A DNA stretch of 64,000 nucleotides from G965230065 sp965230065. Lineage in GTDB: Bacteria > Bacteroidota > Bacteroidia > Cytophagales > Cyclobacteriaceae. Numbering within the stretch: the first letter of the stretch is position 1; every line of letters starts with the position of its first letter. The DNA lies in the NCBI GenBank assembly GCA_965230065.1, contig OZ245942.1, positions 5,580,001 through 5,644,000 on the forward strand, in the 5' to 3' direction. The notes beneath the pieces are model-generated. The model worked only from the letters and a program-made list of their open reading frames with translations. It was not told the origin of the DNA and made no database searches. Below, in pieces: positions 36,867 through 45,190 of this stretch. The position numbers and the translations under genes were made by a program.

Positions 36867-37860
36867 ATGATTCTTTAGATTTTTCCTGTTTTTCTTTCAA
36901 TTTCCTTTTTACCAAATCAGCCGGGTATTGAAGGGCCAATTCCCTGATTTTATAGGTAAATTCTGTAAAGGTTTCTTCCCACATTTTTGCTTCTTCTTCT
37001 GTATAATCGTAAAATCCAATGGCATTTGATACTCCGTTGCCTCCTTTTTCCACTACATTGTTGATCAGTTCGGGTACTTCTGTACTGTTATTCAAAGTAG
37101 GCAATAAATTTTTCATCACGGTATGATACGCCTTCACGCCCGTCAGATCCATCCAGCGGAATACTCCTACAAATGTCATAAAATATCCGGCATTGTTTCT
37201 ACAGGCCCGGTCTACATCTTCGATGGTGGCATATCCGTTTTCTACCAGATAAATGGCTTCCCGGTACATGGCATACATGAGGCGGTTTGTAATAAAACCC
37301 GGAATATCCTTCCTTACCAGGGTAGGTTCTTTTTGCCAGTGATGCGAAAGTTCATATAAATATTCGCCTTTACTGATGTCGCTTAAATCACCACAAATAA
37401 TTTCCAGAAATCGTGTGGTATGCGAAGGTTCTGCCCAATGCAGGCCGAAAAATCGCTCTGGATATTTCGTTAGTTGCTGAAGTGTGGAAATAGGAATGGC
37501 AGAGGTATTACTCGTCAATAATGCCTCTTTGCTGATAATAGGTTCAATTTTTTTATAAACTGATTCCTTGATAGACAAACCTTCAATAGTACATTCCAAA
37601 ACGATTTGGCAATTTTTCAACTGAGAAAAATCTTCTGTAATGGTCAGGTTTGTTATATAAAAGTCAGTATTCTCGTTTATCAATCCATTTTTTTGAGATC
37701 GTTTAAAATGCTCTCTGATTCTGCCTTCTGCAAACTTCAAATCATCGGGAACCGGGGCAACTGCTACCACGGTATGCCCCGCTATTAACAGGCAGGTAGT
37801 GATGCTACATCCCATGAGTCCCAGGCCTACTACGCCAATGGGTATTTCATGCGTATTCAT
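36859..37860 (-). CDS. 3-hydroxyacyl-CoA dehydrogenase-family oxidoreductase
   Basis: 333 residues. The Rossmann motif GLGLMG (12-17) and the catalytic set Ser120 (NTSAIP), His141 (GLHWAEP), Glu153 (FLEII) and Asn192 (GFITNRL) are complete. The length fits the single-domain members that act on free 3-hydroxy acids, such as L-gulonate 3-dehydrogenase or carnitine dehydrogenase. There is no thiolase or acyl-CoA ligase nearby, so a CoA-free substrate is likely. It starts 36 bases after the AraC gene's stop and overlaps the dipeptidase gene. Paralogues are at 39346 (intact) and 41697 (degenerate). Confidence 0.9.
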   Translation of the reverse strand: MNTHEIPIGVVGLGLMGCSITTCLLIAGHTVVAVAPVPDDLKFAEGRIREHFKRSQKNGLINENTDFYITNLTITEDFSQLKNCQIVLECTIEGLSIKESVYKKIEPIISKEALLTSNTSAIPISTLQQLTKYPERFFGLHWAEPSHTTRFLEIICGDLSDISKGEYLYELSHHWQKEPTLVRKDIPGFITNRLMYAMYREAIYLVENGYATIEDVDRACRNNAGYFMTFVGVFRWMDLTGVKAYHTVMKNLLPTLNNSTEVPELINNVVEKGGNGVSNAIGFYDYTEEEAKMWEETFTEFTYKIRELALQYPADLVKRKLKEKQEKSKESYD

Positions 37861-37896
37861 ATTATCAAATTCTCCATATTCCGGGAATTTAACTGC

Positions 37897-38778
37897 TTAA
37901 AATGATTCAATCTGAATATTTATTATTTTCCTGTATTCAGAGGGCGTCATTCTTTTAAACTTTTTAAACTGCCGGTTAAAATTAGCCAGGTTATTAAATC
38001 CGCATTTGTAAGCGATTTCTACAATGTGTAAATCGGTTTCAGCCAATAATTTGCAGGCATGCCCTATGCGTAAAGTATTCACATATTCCACAAAGGTTAC
38101 CCGATAGTTTTCTTTAAAAAAGTTACAAAAGGTGGTTACCGCCATGTTGGCCACCTGCGCCACTTCGGGCAAAGAAATCTCATCCTGAAAATTCAGCATG
38201 ATATATTCGTTGATTTTACTGAATAAACCCGAACTTCTCAAAGTCGTTTTTTGAACAAACCCCCGGCTGGCCAGGGCTTCATATTCTGTGGTTCTAGACA
38301 GGATATCGATGATTGACATTAAAGCAGAAAGGCGTTGAATACTATTCATCCTGATCATTTTTTTTATGATCACATTGATTTCTTTCCGGGCTTTCCCCTG
38401 AATGGATAGCCCCTGGCTTGATAGTCTCATAAAGTTTATAAAAGATTCCATTTCAGGAATTTTAAAAAAATCCTCCCCAAGAAAATCTTCCAAAAAATGA
38501 ATTACAATGGCATCAGCCGGGCCACCAGCCTCTCCATTAAAATATTCAGGATCGTTGACCCACACATGCGGCAGATAAGGCCCCATAAATACGAGGTCTT
38601 CCTCTCCAAAATATCCTATATGATCGCCTACCATGCGGCGCCCTGTGCTTTTAGTAACTAATACTAATTCATATTCAGGATGGTAATGCCAAGGGCAAGG
38701 AAAAAATTCGCCATATTCCCTAAATACAGTAAAAGATTTGTCAAAATCCTGTGGCAGCTTTACTTCAATGTATTTCAT
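37897..38778 (-). CDS. AraC-family transcriptional activator with cupin sensor
   Basis: 293 residues. Residues ~15-100 form a cupin-like ligand domain (CPWHYHPEYELVLVTKSTG, DLVFMGPYLPHVW). Residues ~188-290 are an AraC double helix-turn-helix (EISLPEVAQVANMAVTTFCNFFKE, DLHIVEIAYKCGFNNLANFNRQFKKFKRMTPSEYR). It lies between the two arms of the locus and is divergent from the plus-strand operon, with promoter block B (38847-38910) in the 165-base gap. AraC proteins typically bind two direct half-sites 21 bp apart next to the RNA polymerase site, which is the arrangement of blocks A, B and C. It is therefore the best candidate for the regulator of the whole locus; this is inference. Confidence 0.92.
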   Translation of the reverse strand: MKYIEVKLPQDFDKSFTVFREYGEFFPCPWHYHPEYELVLVTKSTGRRMVGDHIGYFGEEDLVFMGPYLPHVWVNDPEYFNGEAGGPADAIVIHFLEDFLGEDFFKIPEMESFINFMRLSSQGLSIQGKARKEINVIIKKMIRMNSIQRLSALMSIIDILSRTTEYEALASRGFVQKTTLRSSGLFSKINEYIMLNFQDEISLPEVAQVANMAVTTFCNFFKENYRVTFVEYVNTLRIGHACKLLAETDLHIVEIAYKCGFNNLANFNRQFKKFKRMTPSEYRKIINIQIESF

Positions 38779-38846
38779 CTTACATAAATTAACATTTTAT
38801 TACTTTCATAATAATAAACAATTATTAGGTTATTCGGGAAACTCCT

Positions 38847-38910
38847 GAAAAATAGTATTATAAATGTAGAGAAAAGTAACAGGAATTGGCATTTTGTCCA
38901 TTTACTTTTG
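38847..38910 (+). promoter_or_regulatory. Direct-repeat activator site plus promoter, copy B
   Basis: Half-sites AATAGTATTA (38851-38860) and AAAAGTAACA (38872-38881) are 21 bp apart, with a TACTTTTG -7 box at 38903-38910. From the first G, 14 of the first 14 bases equal copy A. It drives the ten-gene plus operon and, being in the gap to the AraC gene, may also affect that gene. The -7 box overlaps an in-frame ATG at 38908, so RidA must start later, at 38944. Confidence 0.82.
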
Positions 38911-38943
38911 TCAAAGTACTTTCTCTTAAATAATCATATCAGT

Positions 38944-39333
38944 ATGAGCAAATCAAAAGTTAATCACCCCGACCGCAGTCCTGACTTTGTTACAGGTGCT
39001 TATTCAGATGGCGTAATTATAGACGGATTTCTATTTGTGAGCGGACAGGCATCTGTAGATTTTAAAACTTCAAAGTTTATTTTAGGTACTGTTGAAGAAG
39101 AAACACACCTAACACTTCGCAATATCAAATCTATTGTGGAAGCCAGTGGGGCAAGCATGGAAGATGTGGTAAAATGCACGGTACATTTGTCAGATATTGC
39201 CGAATTTAACAAGTTCAACGATGTGTATGCCCAATACTTCACCGGTGTAAAGCCAGCCAGAACTACTGTTCAGTCAGTATTGGCTGAGGGCATTAAAGTA
39301 GAAATTGATTGCATAGTTAAGGTACCAGCCTGA
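38944..39333 (+). CDS. RidA-family (YjgF/YER057c/UK114) enamine/imine deaminase
   Basis: 129 residues from the ATG at 38944, the normal family length; the ATG at 38908 lies inside the promoter. Motifs: DGFLFVSGQASVD, TLRNIKSIVEASGASMEDVVKCTVHL, the catalytic Arg in KPARTTVQ and the closing IKVEIDCIV. RidA hydrolyses reactive 2-aminoacrylate and related enamines made by PLP enzymes to keto acids and ammonia. Placed as first gene before two 3HCDH genes and an aminotransferase, it fits clean-up or catalysis of an imine step in this pathway. Confidence 0.9.
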   Translation: MSKSKVNHPDRSPDFVTGAYSDGVIIDGFLFVSGQASVDFKTSKFILGTVEEETHLTLRNIKSIVEASGASMEDVVKCTVHLSDIAEFNKFNDVYAQYFTGVKPARTTVQSVLAEGIKVEIDCIVKVPA

Positions 39334-39345
39334 TTTATATTCATT

Positions 39346-40338
39346 ATGTCTGAAAATATAGAAACGAGTGCAATAACCATCGGAGTGGTAGGATTGGGTT
39401 TAATGGGCACAAGCATTGTTACTACTTTTCTGCTGGCAGGCCATCCGGTGAAAGCGATTGCTCCTATTCCAGATGATATGTCTCAGGCGCCCGGCCATAT
39501 CCGTGAACAATTATTACACTGCCAAAAAGCTGATTTACTCTCTCGTCCCATTGAAAATTACCTTTCACGGCTTACTATTACCCAGGATTACTCCCAACTT
39601 AAAGGTTGTAGTCTTGTATTGGAATGTGTGATTGAAAAACTGGAAATTAAAACTTCTGTTTATCAAAAGGTCGCAGCTACAATTGACGACAATACCGTCG
39701 TTGCCAGCAACACATCGGCCATTCCCATCAGCCAACTACAAAAACACATACCACACCCAGAACGATTTCTGGGCATACACTGGGGAGAACCTGCATACAT
39801 GTCCCGTTTTTTAGAAATTACCTGTGGAGAGCAAACGGCCATGCATCACGCAAAATGGGCATTTACATTAGCTCCCCATTGGGGTAAAGAACCTACCCTC
39901 TTGCGAAAAGATATACGGGGCTTTGTCACCAACCGGTTAATGTATGCCATTTATCGGGAAGCGTTAACCTTGGTAGAAAATGGAGAAGCCACCCTGGAGG
40001 ACACTGACAAAGCCTTTCGATACGATGCAGGCTCGTGGATGACGCTAATGGGATTGTTCAGAAAGATGGATTTTGATGGGTTGAAAGATTATCCAGTCAT
40101 TTTTAAAAACATCTTTCCCAAGCTCAGCAATAGAGAGGATGTTCCTCCTTTAATGCAAAAAATGATCAATCAACATGCAAGAGGCACCCAGAATACCAAA
40201 GGACTCTATACTTATACTAAGGAAGAAGCAAAATTGTGGGATGAAGCTTTTGCGGCATTTAATAAGGATATCTATAATTTGGCGAAGGAATATCCTGTCA
40301 ATTTAGCAAAGAAAACAAATACAAAACCTGAAGACTGA
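39346..40338 (+). CDS. 3-hydroxyacyl-CoA dehydrogenase-family oxidoreductase
   Basis: 330 residues. GLGLMG (16-21), Ser124 (NTSAIP), His145 (GIHWGEP), Glu157 (FLEIT) and Asn196 (GFVTNRL) are all present, so it should be active. It is about as long as and clearly paralogous to the enzyme at 36859 on the other strand. Gaps of 12 bases before and 4 after show tight operon packing between RidA and the aminotransferase. The likely role is oxidation of a 3-hydroxy acid to the 3-keto acid, which the adjacent aminotransferase could use. Confidence 0.9.
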   Translation: MSENIETSAITIGVVGLGLMGTSIVTTFLLAGHPVKAIAPIPDDMSQAPGHIREQLLHCQKADLLSRPIENYLSRLTITQDYSQLKGCSLVLECVIEKLEIKTSVYQKVAATIDDNTVVASNTSAIPISQLQKHIPHPERFLGIHWGEPAYMSRFLEITCGEQTAMHHAKWAFTLAPHWGKEPTLLRKDIRGFVTNRLMYAIYREALTLVENGEATLEDTDKAFRYDAGSWMTLMGLFRKMDFDGLKDYPVIFKNIFPKLSNREDVPPLMQKMINQHARGTQNTKGLYTYTKEEAKLWDEAFAAFNKDIYNLAKEYPVNLAKKTNTKPED

Positions 40339-40342
40339 CCAC

Positions 40343-41647
40343 ATGGAAAATATCAAGTATGAAAATTCTGCGAACCTCCTCCAAAGGGCACAAAAAGTAT
40401 TGGCCGGAGGGGTATCTTCAGAGTTTAGAAAGTATAGCTACCCCCATGCCTTATTTTATTCCCATGCCAAAGGTAGCAGGGTTTACGACGTAGACGGGAA
40501 TGAATACCTTGATTTTACATTGAGCCAGGGACCATTGTTGTTAGGCCACTCTCACCCGGCTGTATTACAGGCAGTACATGAATATTCAGAAACAGGACAG
40601 CTTTTTGCCGGCCAGCACATCCGTGAAATTGAACTTGCCGAAAAACTGAACAAGCTGATTCCTTCAGCCGAATTGATGCGTTTTTGCCTGGACGGTTCTG
40701 AAGCAATACATACTGCCTTCCGGGTAGCACGGGCAAAAACAGGGAAGCAGAAGTTCGTCCGTTTTGAAGGTCATTATCACGGGTGGCTGGATAATGTATC
40801 CTGGGGTATATCCACTCCTTCACAAGAAGCTTTGGGAAAGCGGGAAAGCCCAAATGCACACCCCTGGTCAGAAGGTTTACCTGCACAAACCCCTGATGAG
40901 TTTCTGACACTTCCCTGGAATGACCTGGAGCTTTTGCAAAAAACCATTGAGCAACATCATCATGAAATTGCAGCCATCATTACAGAACCCATTATGTGTA
41001 ACAAGGGCTGTATCCTGCCTGAAGAAGGGTTCCTGCAGGGTATGCGCGAACTATGTACAAGGTACGATATTGCGCTCATTTTTGATGAAGTCATTACGGG
41101 CTTCCGGGTAGCCCTGGGAGGAGCGCAACAATATTTCGGCATTACTCCCGACCTTTCCATTTTTGCCAAAGCCATCGGCAGCGGGTACCCCATCAGTGCC
41201 ATTGTAGGTAAAAAAGAATGGATGCGCCTTATTGAAGAAGGTAAAGTAATCCATGCAGGCACCATGAATACCAGCAACCCAACCGTGGCTGCAGCCCTGG
41301 CCACCATTGAGGTACTGGAAAAAGAACAGCCACATGAGCGCATTTATCAGTATGGCAAAAAGCTCATGGAAGGATTGCGGCTGGCAGGGAAGGAAACAAA
41401 CCAAAACTTATTGGTACAAGGCCTTGGGCCCATGTTGCATACAGGGTTTACCAGTGTAAATAAGGTAAAGGATTACCGGGATACCTTCTCTTATGACACA
41501 GTCAAACTCGGTAAACTTATAACAGGTTTACATGACCGTGGAGTAAGAGTAATCGGGCGGGGCTTGTGGTACATCAGTGCTGCACATACCGAGGCTGATA
41601 TTGATTTTGCCATCGAGACTGCCCATGAGGTATTAAGAAAAATTTAA
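40343..41647 (+). CDS. Class-III PLP-dependent aminotransferase, glutamate-1-semialdehyde-mutase-like
   Basis: 434 residues. The motif AGGVSSEFR near the start, Asp248-Glu249 (IFDEVITGFR) and the PLP lysine Lys276 (FAKAIGSGYPISA) are intact, and the fold is that of the HemL-like group. The catabolic neighbours argue against haem synthesis. It could move an amino group off a beta-amino or sugar-derived substrate. It shares the family with the second half of the 22116 fusion, but that protein has an amidohydrolase in front; the two may act on successive or different substrates. Confidence 0.9.
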   Translation: MENIKYENSANLLQRAQKVLAGGVSSEFRKYSYPHALFYSHAKGSRVYDVDGNEYLDFTLSQGPLLLGHSHPAVLQAVHEYSETGQLFAGQHIREIELAEKLNKLIPSAELMRFCLDGSEAIHTAFRVARAKTGKQKFVRFEGHYHGWLDNVSWGISTPSQEALGKRESPNAHPWSEGLPAQTPDEFLTLPWNDLELLQKTIEQHHHEIAAIITEPIMCNKGCILPEEGFLQGMRELCTRYDIALIFDEVITGFRVALGGAQQYFGITPDLSIFAKAIGSGYPISAIVGKKEWMRLIEEGKVIHAGTMNTSNPTVAAALATIEVLEKEQPHERIYQYGKKLMEGLRLAGKETNQNLLVQGLGPMLHTGFTSVNKVKDYRDTFSYDTVKLGKLITGLHDRGVRVIGRGLWYISAAHTEADIDFAIETAHEVLRKI

Positions 41648-41696
41648 AAACGCAAGGATGTCTGATCATGTATCACACCTCCAAAACTTTTGAAGT

Positions 41697-42662
41697 ATGA
41701 AGAATGACGGATACCCGAAAGAACCTGTTCTGGTAATTGGGAATAAAAACATGGCCTTCAGCCTCGTAGTTTGCTTACTACAGGCGGGGCATCCGGTAAC
41801 ACTCTTTACAGAAGAGAAATCAAGGGCCAGGGGAAAAATAAATATTCACCTGGATGATTTGGAAAAATACCAACCGGATAATGTTCCAAATCAGGCTGAT
41901 TTTAAGATTATATCGCAATGGGACGCCCACCGGGATGAAAAGCTGGCAATTGCCATTACGGATGAAAATTTATCAGCAAAAAAAGCGGTTGTTCAGGAAA
42001 TGGAAGAGATACTCCCTCCTGCATCTATCATTGCAATCAATACGGAAAGTATTCCCCTGCAGGAAATTCAGCAAAATGCTATCCAGAAAGAGCGAATCAT
42101 CGGAGCCAATTGGGCAGCGCCTGTGCATACTACTTTCTTTCTCGAGATCATCACCAATGAGCATAATCCCCAGGTATGGGTAGACAGGTTCTTCATCTTG
42201 GCAAAATACCACTGGCAGAAAGACCCTTATGTTCTCAACAATGGAATGGGTATACGTACGCGGATGCTATGTGCCATGATACGAGAGGCCTTTTCTTTGA
42301 TTGAAAAGGGGTATGTAACCCCCGAAGATATTGACAGAGCTTGCCGGAATGACCCCGGATACTATTTTCCCTTTGCGGGCAACTTCCGTTACATGGACTT
42401 GATGGGTACTTACATTTATGGAATGGTTATGCAAGATTTAAACCCAGACCTATCCATAGATTGTGATATTCCTGACCTATTCAAGAAAATCATCGAAGAA
42501 AGTAATTATGGTATGGAGAATAGCAAAGGTTTTTTCGAGTATGAGGAAGGAGAAGCAGAAAAACGGCAGGCCATCTTCAGAAAATTCAGCTACCAGATTC
42601 AACAAATTATTGCAAAGTACCCTTTTAAATATTTGGAAGAAACAATGGATATTAAGAAATAA
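41697..42662 (+). CDS. Degenerate 3-hydroxyacyl-CoA dehydrogenase-like protein, probable pseudoenzyme
   Basis: 321 residues, aligning along its whole length with the two active paralogues. The cofactor motif GLGLMG is VIGNKNMA here; the catalytic Ser is Glu117 (NTESIP), the His is Asn138 (GANWAAP) and the Asn is Arg189 (GIRTRML); only Glu150 (FLEII) remains. The downstream helical part is well kept (AMIREAFSLIEKGYVTPEDIDRACRNDPG). There is no frameshift or stop, and the C-terminal domain is conserved, so selection has kept it for something other than dehydrogenation, perhaps as partner or scaffold of the active subunits. It lies between the aminotransferase and the dipeptidase. Confidence 0.88.
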   Translation: MKNDGYPKEPVLVIGNKNMAFSLVVCLLQAGHPVTLFTEEKSRARGKINIHLDDLEKYQPDNVPNQADFKIISQWDAHRDEKLAIAITDENLSAKKAVVQEMEEILPPASIIAINTESIPLQEIQQNAIQKERIIGANWAAPVHTTFFLEIITNEHNPQVWVDRFFILAKYHWQKDPYVLNNGMGIRTRMLCAMIREAFSLIEKGYVTPEDIDRACRNDPGYYFPFAGNFRYMDLMGTYIYGMVMQDLNPDLSIDCDIPDLFKKIIEESNYGMENSKGFFEYEEGEAEKRQAIFRKFSYQIQQIIAKYPFKYLEETMDIKK

Positions 42663-42674
42663 ACCCGCCAATTC

Positions 42675-43757
42675 ATGAAACAAACACTGATCATTGATGC
42701 CCATCTGGACCTGGCTATGAATGCCATTGAGTGGAACCGGGATCTATCTCGTCCATTACAGGAAATCCGTGAGCGGGAAATGCATATGCAGGACAAGCCA
42801 GACAGAGGAAAAGGCACGGTTTGTTTACCAGAACTAAAAAAAGGGAAGATAGGTTTGGTGGTGGCTACTCAGCTTGCCCGCTTTACCCCCAGTGGCAGTG
42901 CATTATCAGGATGGCACTCACCCCAACAGGCCTGGGCCATGACGCAGGCACAATTGGCCTGGTACAAAGAAATGGAAGCCCTGGGCGAAATGGTACAAAT
43001 CACCAATCTTACGGAGTTGGATGCACACGTAGCCTTATGGGAAAATGGTAAAGCGCCTGATGAAACCAAGCCCATAGGATACATCCTCAGCCTGGAAGGT
43101 GCTGATTCATTGGTTGATATTTCTTATCTGCATACTGCTTATGCTTACGGCCTCAGGGCACTTGGCCTGTCTCATTTTGGCCCGGGCCGGTACGCGCCGG
43201 GCACCAAAATGGAAGGCCCACTGACTCCATTAGGCGTAGCTTTACTGAAAGAAATGAATACGCTCAATATGATTCTGGATGTAACCCATCTTACCGATGA
43301 AGGTTTTCATCAGGCGCTAGATTTATACCAGGGGCCTGTTTGGGCGAGCCACCACAATGTAAGAAAACTCGTGCCCACTCAAAGGCAACTGACCGATGAT
43401 CAAATAAAGCTGCTTATTGAAAGGGGGGCTGTTATTGGCGGAATGCTGGATTGTTGGGCCATGGACATCCGCTTCATAGATACAGTTTCTGATCCCTGGC
43501 AATTGAATGTGCGCTTAGAAAAACTTGTAGATCACTGGGACCATATTTGTCAGCTTGCCGGAAACAGTAAACATATTGCGATTGGCAGTGACCTGGACGG
43601 CATCTTTGGCACGGAACAATCACCCTGGGACTTGAACTCAATCGCCGATCTGCAAAAATACCAGCATATTCTTGAAAAACGGGGATATACTCAGGAAGAT
43701 ATTGAAAATATTTTTCATGGTAACTGGTTACAATTTTTAAGAAAAGCCTGGCAATAA
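42675..43757 (+). CDS. M19-family (renal-type) dipeptidase
   Basis: 360 residues with His10 and Asp12 (IDAHLD), the Glu of LSLEGADSL, DVTHLTDEGF, ASHHNVR and GSDLDGIFG, so the metal site is complete. It is closely related to the enzyme at 35775 along the whole length. It is 12 bases after the pseudoenzyme gene and 6 before the ceramidase-like gene. Without a signal peptide it acts in the cytoplasm. Two copies in one locus suggest two related amide substrates or steps. Confidence 0.9.
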   Translation: MKQTLIIDAHLDLAMNAIEWNRDLSRPLQEIREREMHMQDKPDRGKGTVCLPELKKGKIGLVVATQLARFTPSGSALSGWHSPQQAWAMTQAQLAWYKEMEALGEMVQITNLTELDAHVALWENGKAPDETKPIGYILSLEGADSLVDISYLHTAYAYGLRALGLSHFGPGRYAPGTKMEGPLTPLGVALLKEMNTLNMILDVTHLTDEGFHQALDLYQGPVWASHHNVRKLVPTQRQLTDDQIKLLIERGAVIGGMLDCWAMDIRFIDTVSDPWQLNVRLEKLVDHWDHICQLAGNSKHIAIGSDLDGIFGTEQSPWDLNSIADLQKYQHILEKRGYTQEDIENIFHGNWLQFLRKAWQ

Positions 43758-43763
43758 AAACTT

Positions 43764-45128
43764 ATGGAACCACAAACACTGTATGCAGGTGCAGCAAAAT
43801 CAGACATCACTCCTCCGTTAGGAACTGTGATCAATGGTGATCATGTAATGCATTATGCCAACTACATTCATGATCCACTCTACGCAAAGGCAATTGTTTT
43901 ACGACATAATGATACAACCATTGCTATTGTGGTAGCAGACATCTGTGCAATGGATAAAACTTTACTGGATGAGGTAAAAATTGTCATCCAAAAGCAAACT
44001 GATATTCCGGCAGGAAACATTCTCATTTCCAGTACGCATACCCATGCTGCCGGATCAGTAGTAAGCCTGTTGTTATCTCCGGCCGACCTCCCCTACCGCC
44101 AAAAGTTACCGGGATTACTTTTAGAAGCTGTGATAAAAGCAAAAAATAATTTACAACCGGCCAAAGTTGGTTTCGGGTCGGTAGATGTGCCTGAACACAT
44201 GCTGTGTAGAAGATATAAGATGAAAGAAGAATATGTACCTGTCAACCCGGTTAACGGACAAACAGAGCAGGTAAAAACCAACCCTTTCGGCCTGGAACAT
44301 CTCATTGAAGTCCCTACCACCCAACCGGACCCTGAAGTAAGCTATCTGGCGATACAAAATACCAGTGGTGCATGGATCAGTTTACTGGCCAATTATTCAC
44401 TCCATTATGTAGGCGACTGGCAAAACGGCACCATCTCTGCCGATTATTTTGGGGCATTTGCAGATCATCTCCAACATCAATTAGCCGCTGGTGATGAATT
44501 TGTAGGAATCATGAGCAACGGAACCAGCGGAGAGATAAATATCTGGGATTTTCTACACCCCGACCGCTACCCGAAAGAGCATTTTGCCAAAAGCAAGATG
44601 ATAGGCAATGACATCGCCAAAAAAGTAACACAATCGCTGAAGGATATCGCATGGCAAGATGATCCCAAATTAAGTATTCAATACGCAACGATTCCATTGG
44701 GAGTGCGAAAACCTACACCTCAGGAATTAGCAGCTGCCAAGATACTGGTAAGTGAAACTGACTTTAAAAATCTTTCTATCGAAGGCAAAGGCATGCAGGC
44801 GCTTTATGCGAGGGAACAAATAATGCTCAACGAGTATCCGGATATGTTGGATTTTCCAGTGCAAGCGATCAAAATTGGTGATGGAGTCATCGGTGCTTTG
44901 GGTGGTGAATTCTTTTCAGAAACCGGTTTGGCACTTAAAAAAAATACTGGGGTTCCTCATTATTTTACCATTACAATGGCGAATGATTATATTGGATATG
45001 TGCCCCCAGCCCATGAGCTGGAAAAGGGAGGGTACGAAACCTGGAGATGCCGTACTTCCTGCCTGGAAAAAAATGCAGAAAGCATCATCAGAGAAAAGCT
45101 GCTACAATACATACATTCTTTTGCATGA
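43764..45128 (+). CDS. Neutral/alkaline ceramidase-like N-terminal-domain hydrolase
   Basis: 454 residues. The start AGAAKSDITPPLG and the metal-binding block SSTHTHAAGS (His92, His94), then MSNGTSGEIN, belong to the neutral ceramidase N-terminal fold. Family members hydrolyse N-acyl amides, but many bacterial ones of about 450 residues lie in sugar loci and lack the C-terminal domain and signal peptide, as here. It might remove an N-acyl group or open an amide of the imported compound. The activity is uncertain; the fold is clear. Confidence 0.8.
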   Translation: MEPQTLYAGAAKSDITPPLGTVINGDHVMHYANYIHDPLYAKAIVLRHNDTTIAIVVADICAMDKTLLDEVKIVIQKQTDIPAGNILISSTHTHAAGSVVSLLLSPADLPYRQKLPGLLLEAVIKAKNNLQPAKVGFGSVDVPEHMLCRRYKMKEEYVPVNPVNGQTEQVKTNPFGLEHLIEVPTTQPDPEVSYLAIQNTSGAWISLLANYSLHYVGDWQNGTISADYFGAFADHLQHQLAAGDEFVGIMSNGTSGEINIWDFLHPDRYPKEHFAKSKMIGNDIAKKVTQSLKDIAWQDDPKLSIQYATIPLGVRKPTPQELAAAKILVSETDFKNLSIEGKGMQALYAREQIMLNEYPDMLDFPVQAIKIGDGVIGALGGEFFSETGLALKKNTGVPHYFTITMANDYIGYVPPAHELEKGGYETWRCRTSCLEKNAESIIREKLLQYIHSFA

Positions 45129-45190
45129 GGCAAGTTTTCTTTTCCTGAAAAGTAGAAATAACAATGAACTTCAATTGATTCATTACAAAT

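Noticed and set aside
40343..41647. Haem synthesis gene hemL
   Set aside because: The class-III fold is shared, but the operon is catabolic and no other haem gene is near.
36859..42662. Beta-oxidation operon because of three 3HCDH proteins
   Set aside because: No enoyl-CoA hydratase, thiolase, acyl-CoA ligase or CoA transferase is present, and the proteins are the short type that acts on free hydroxy acids.
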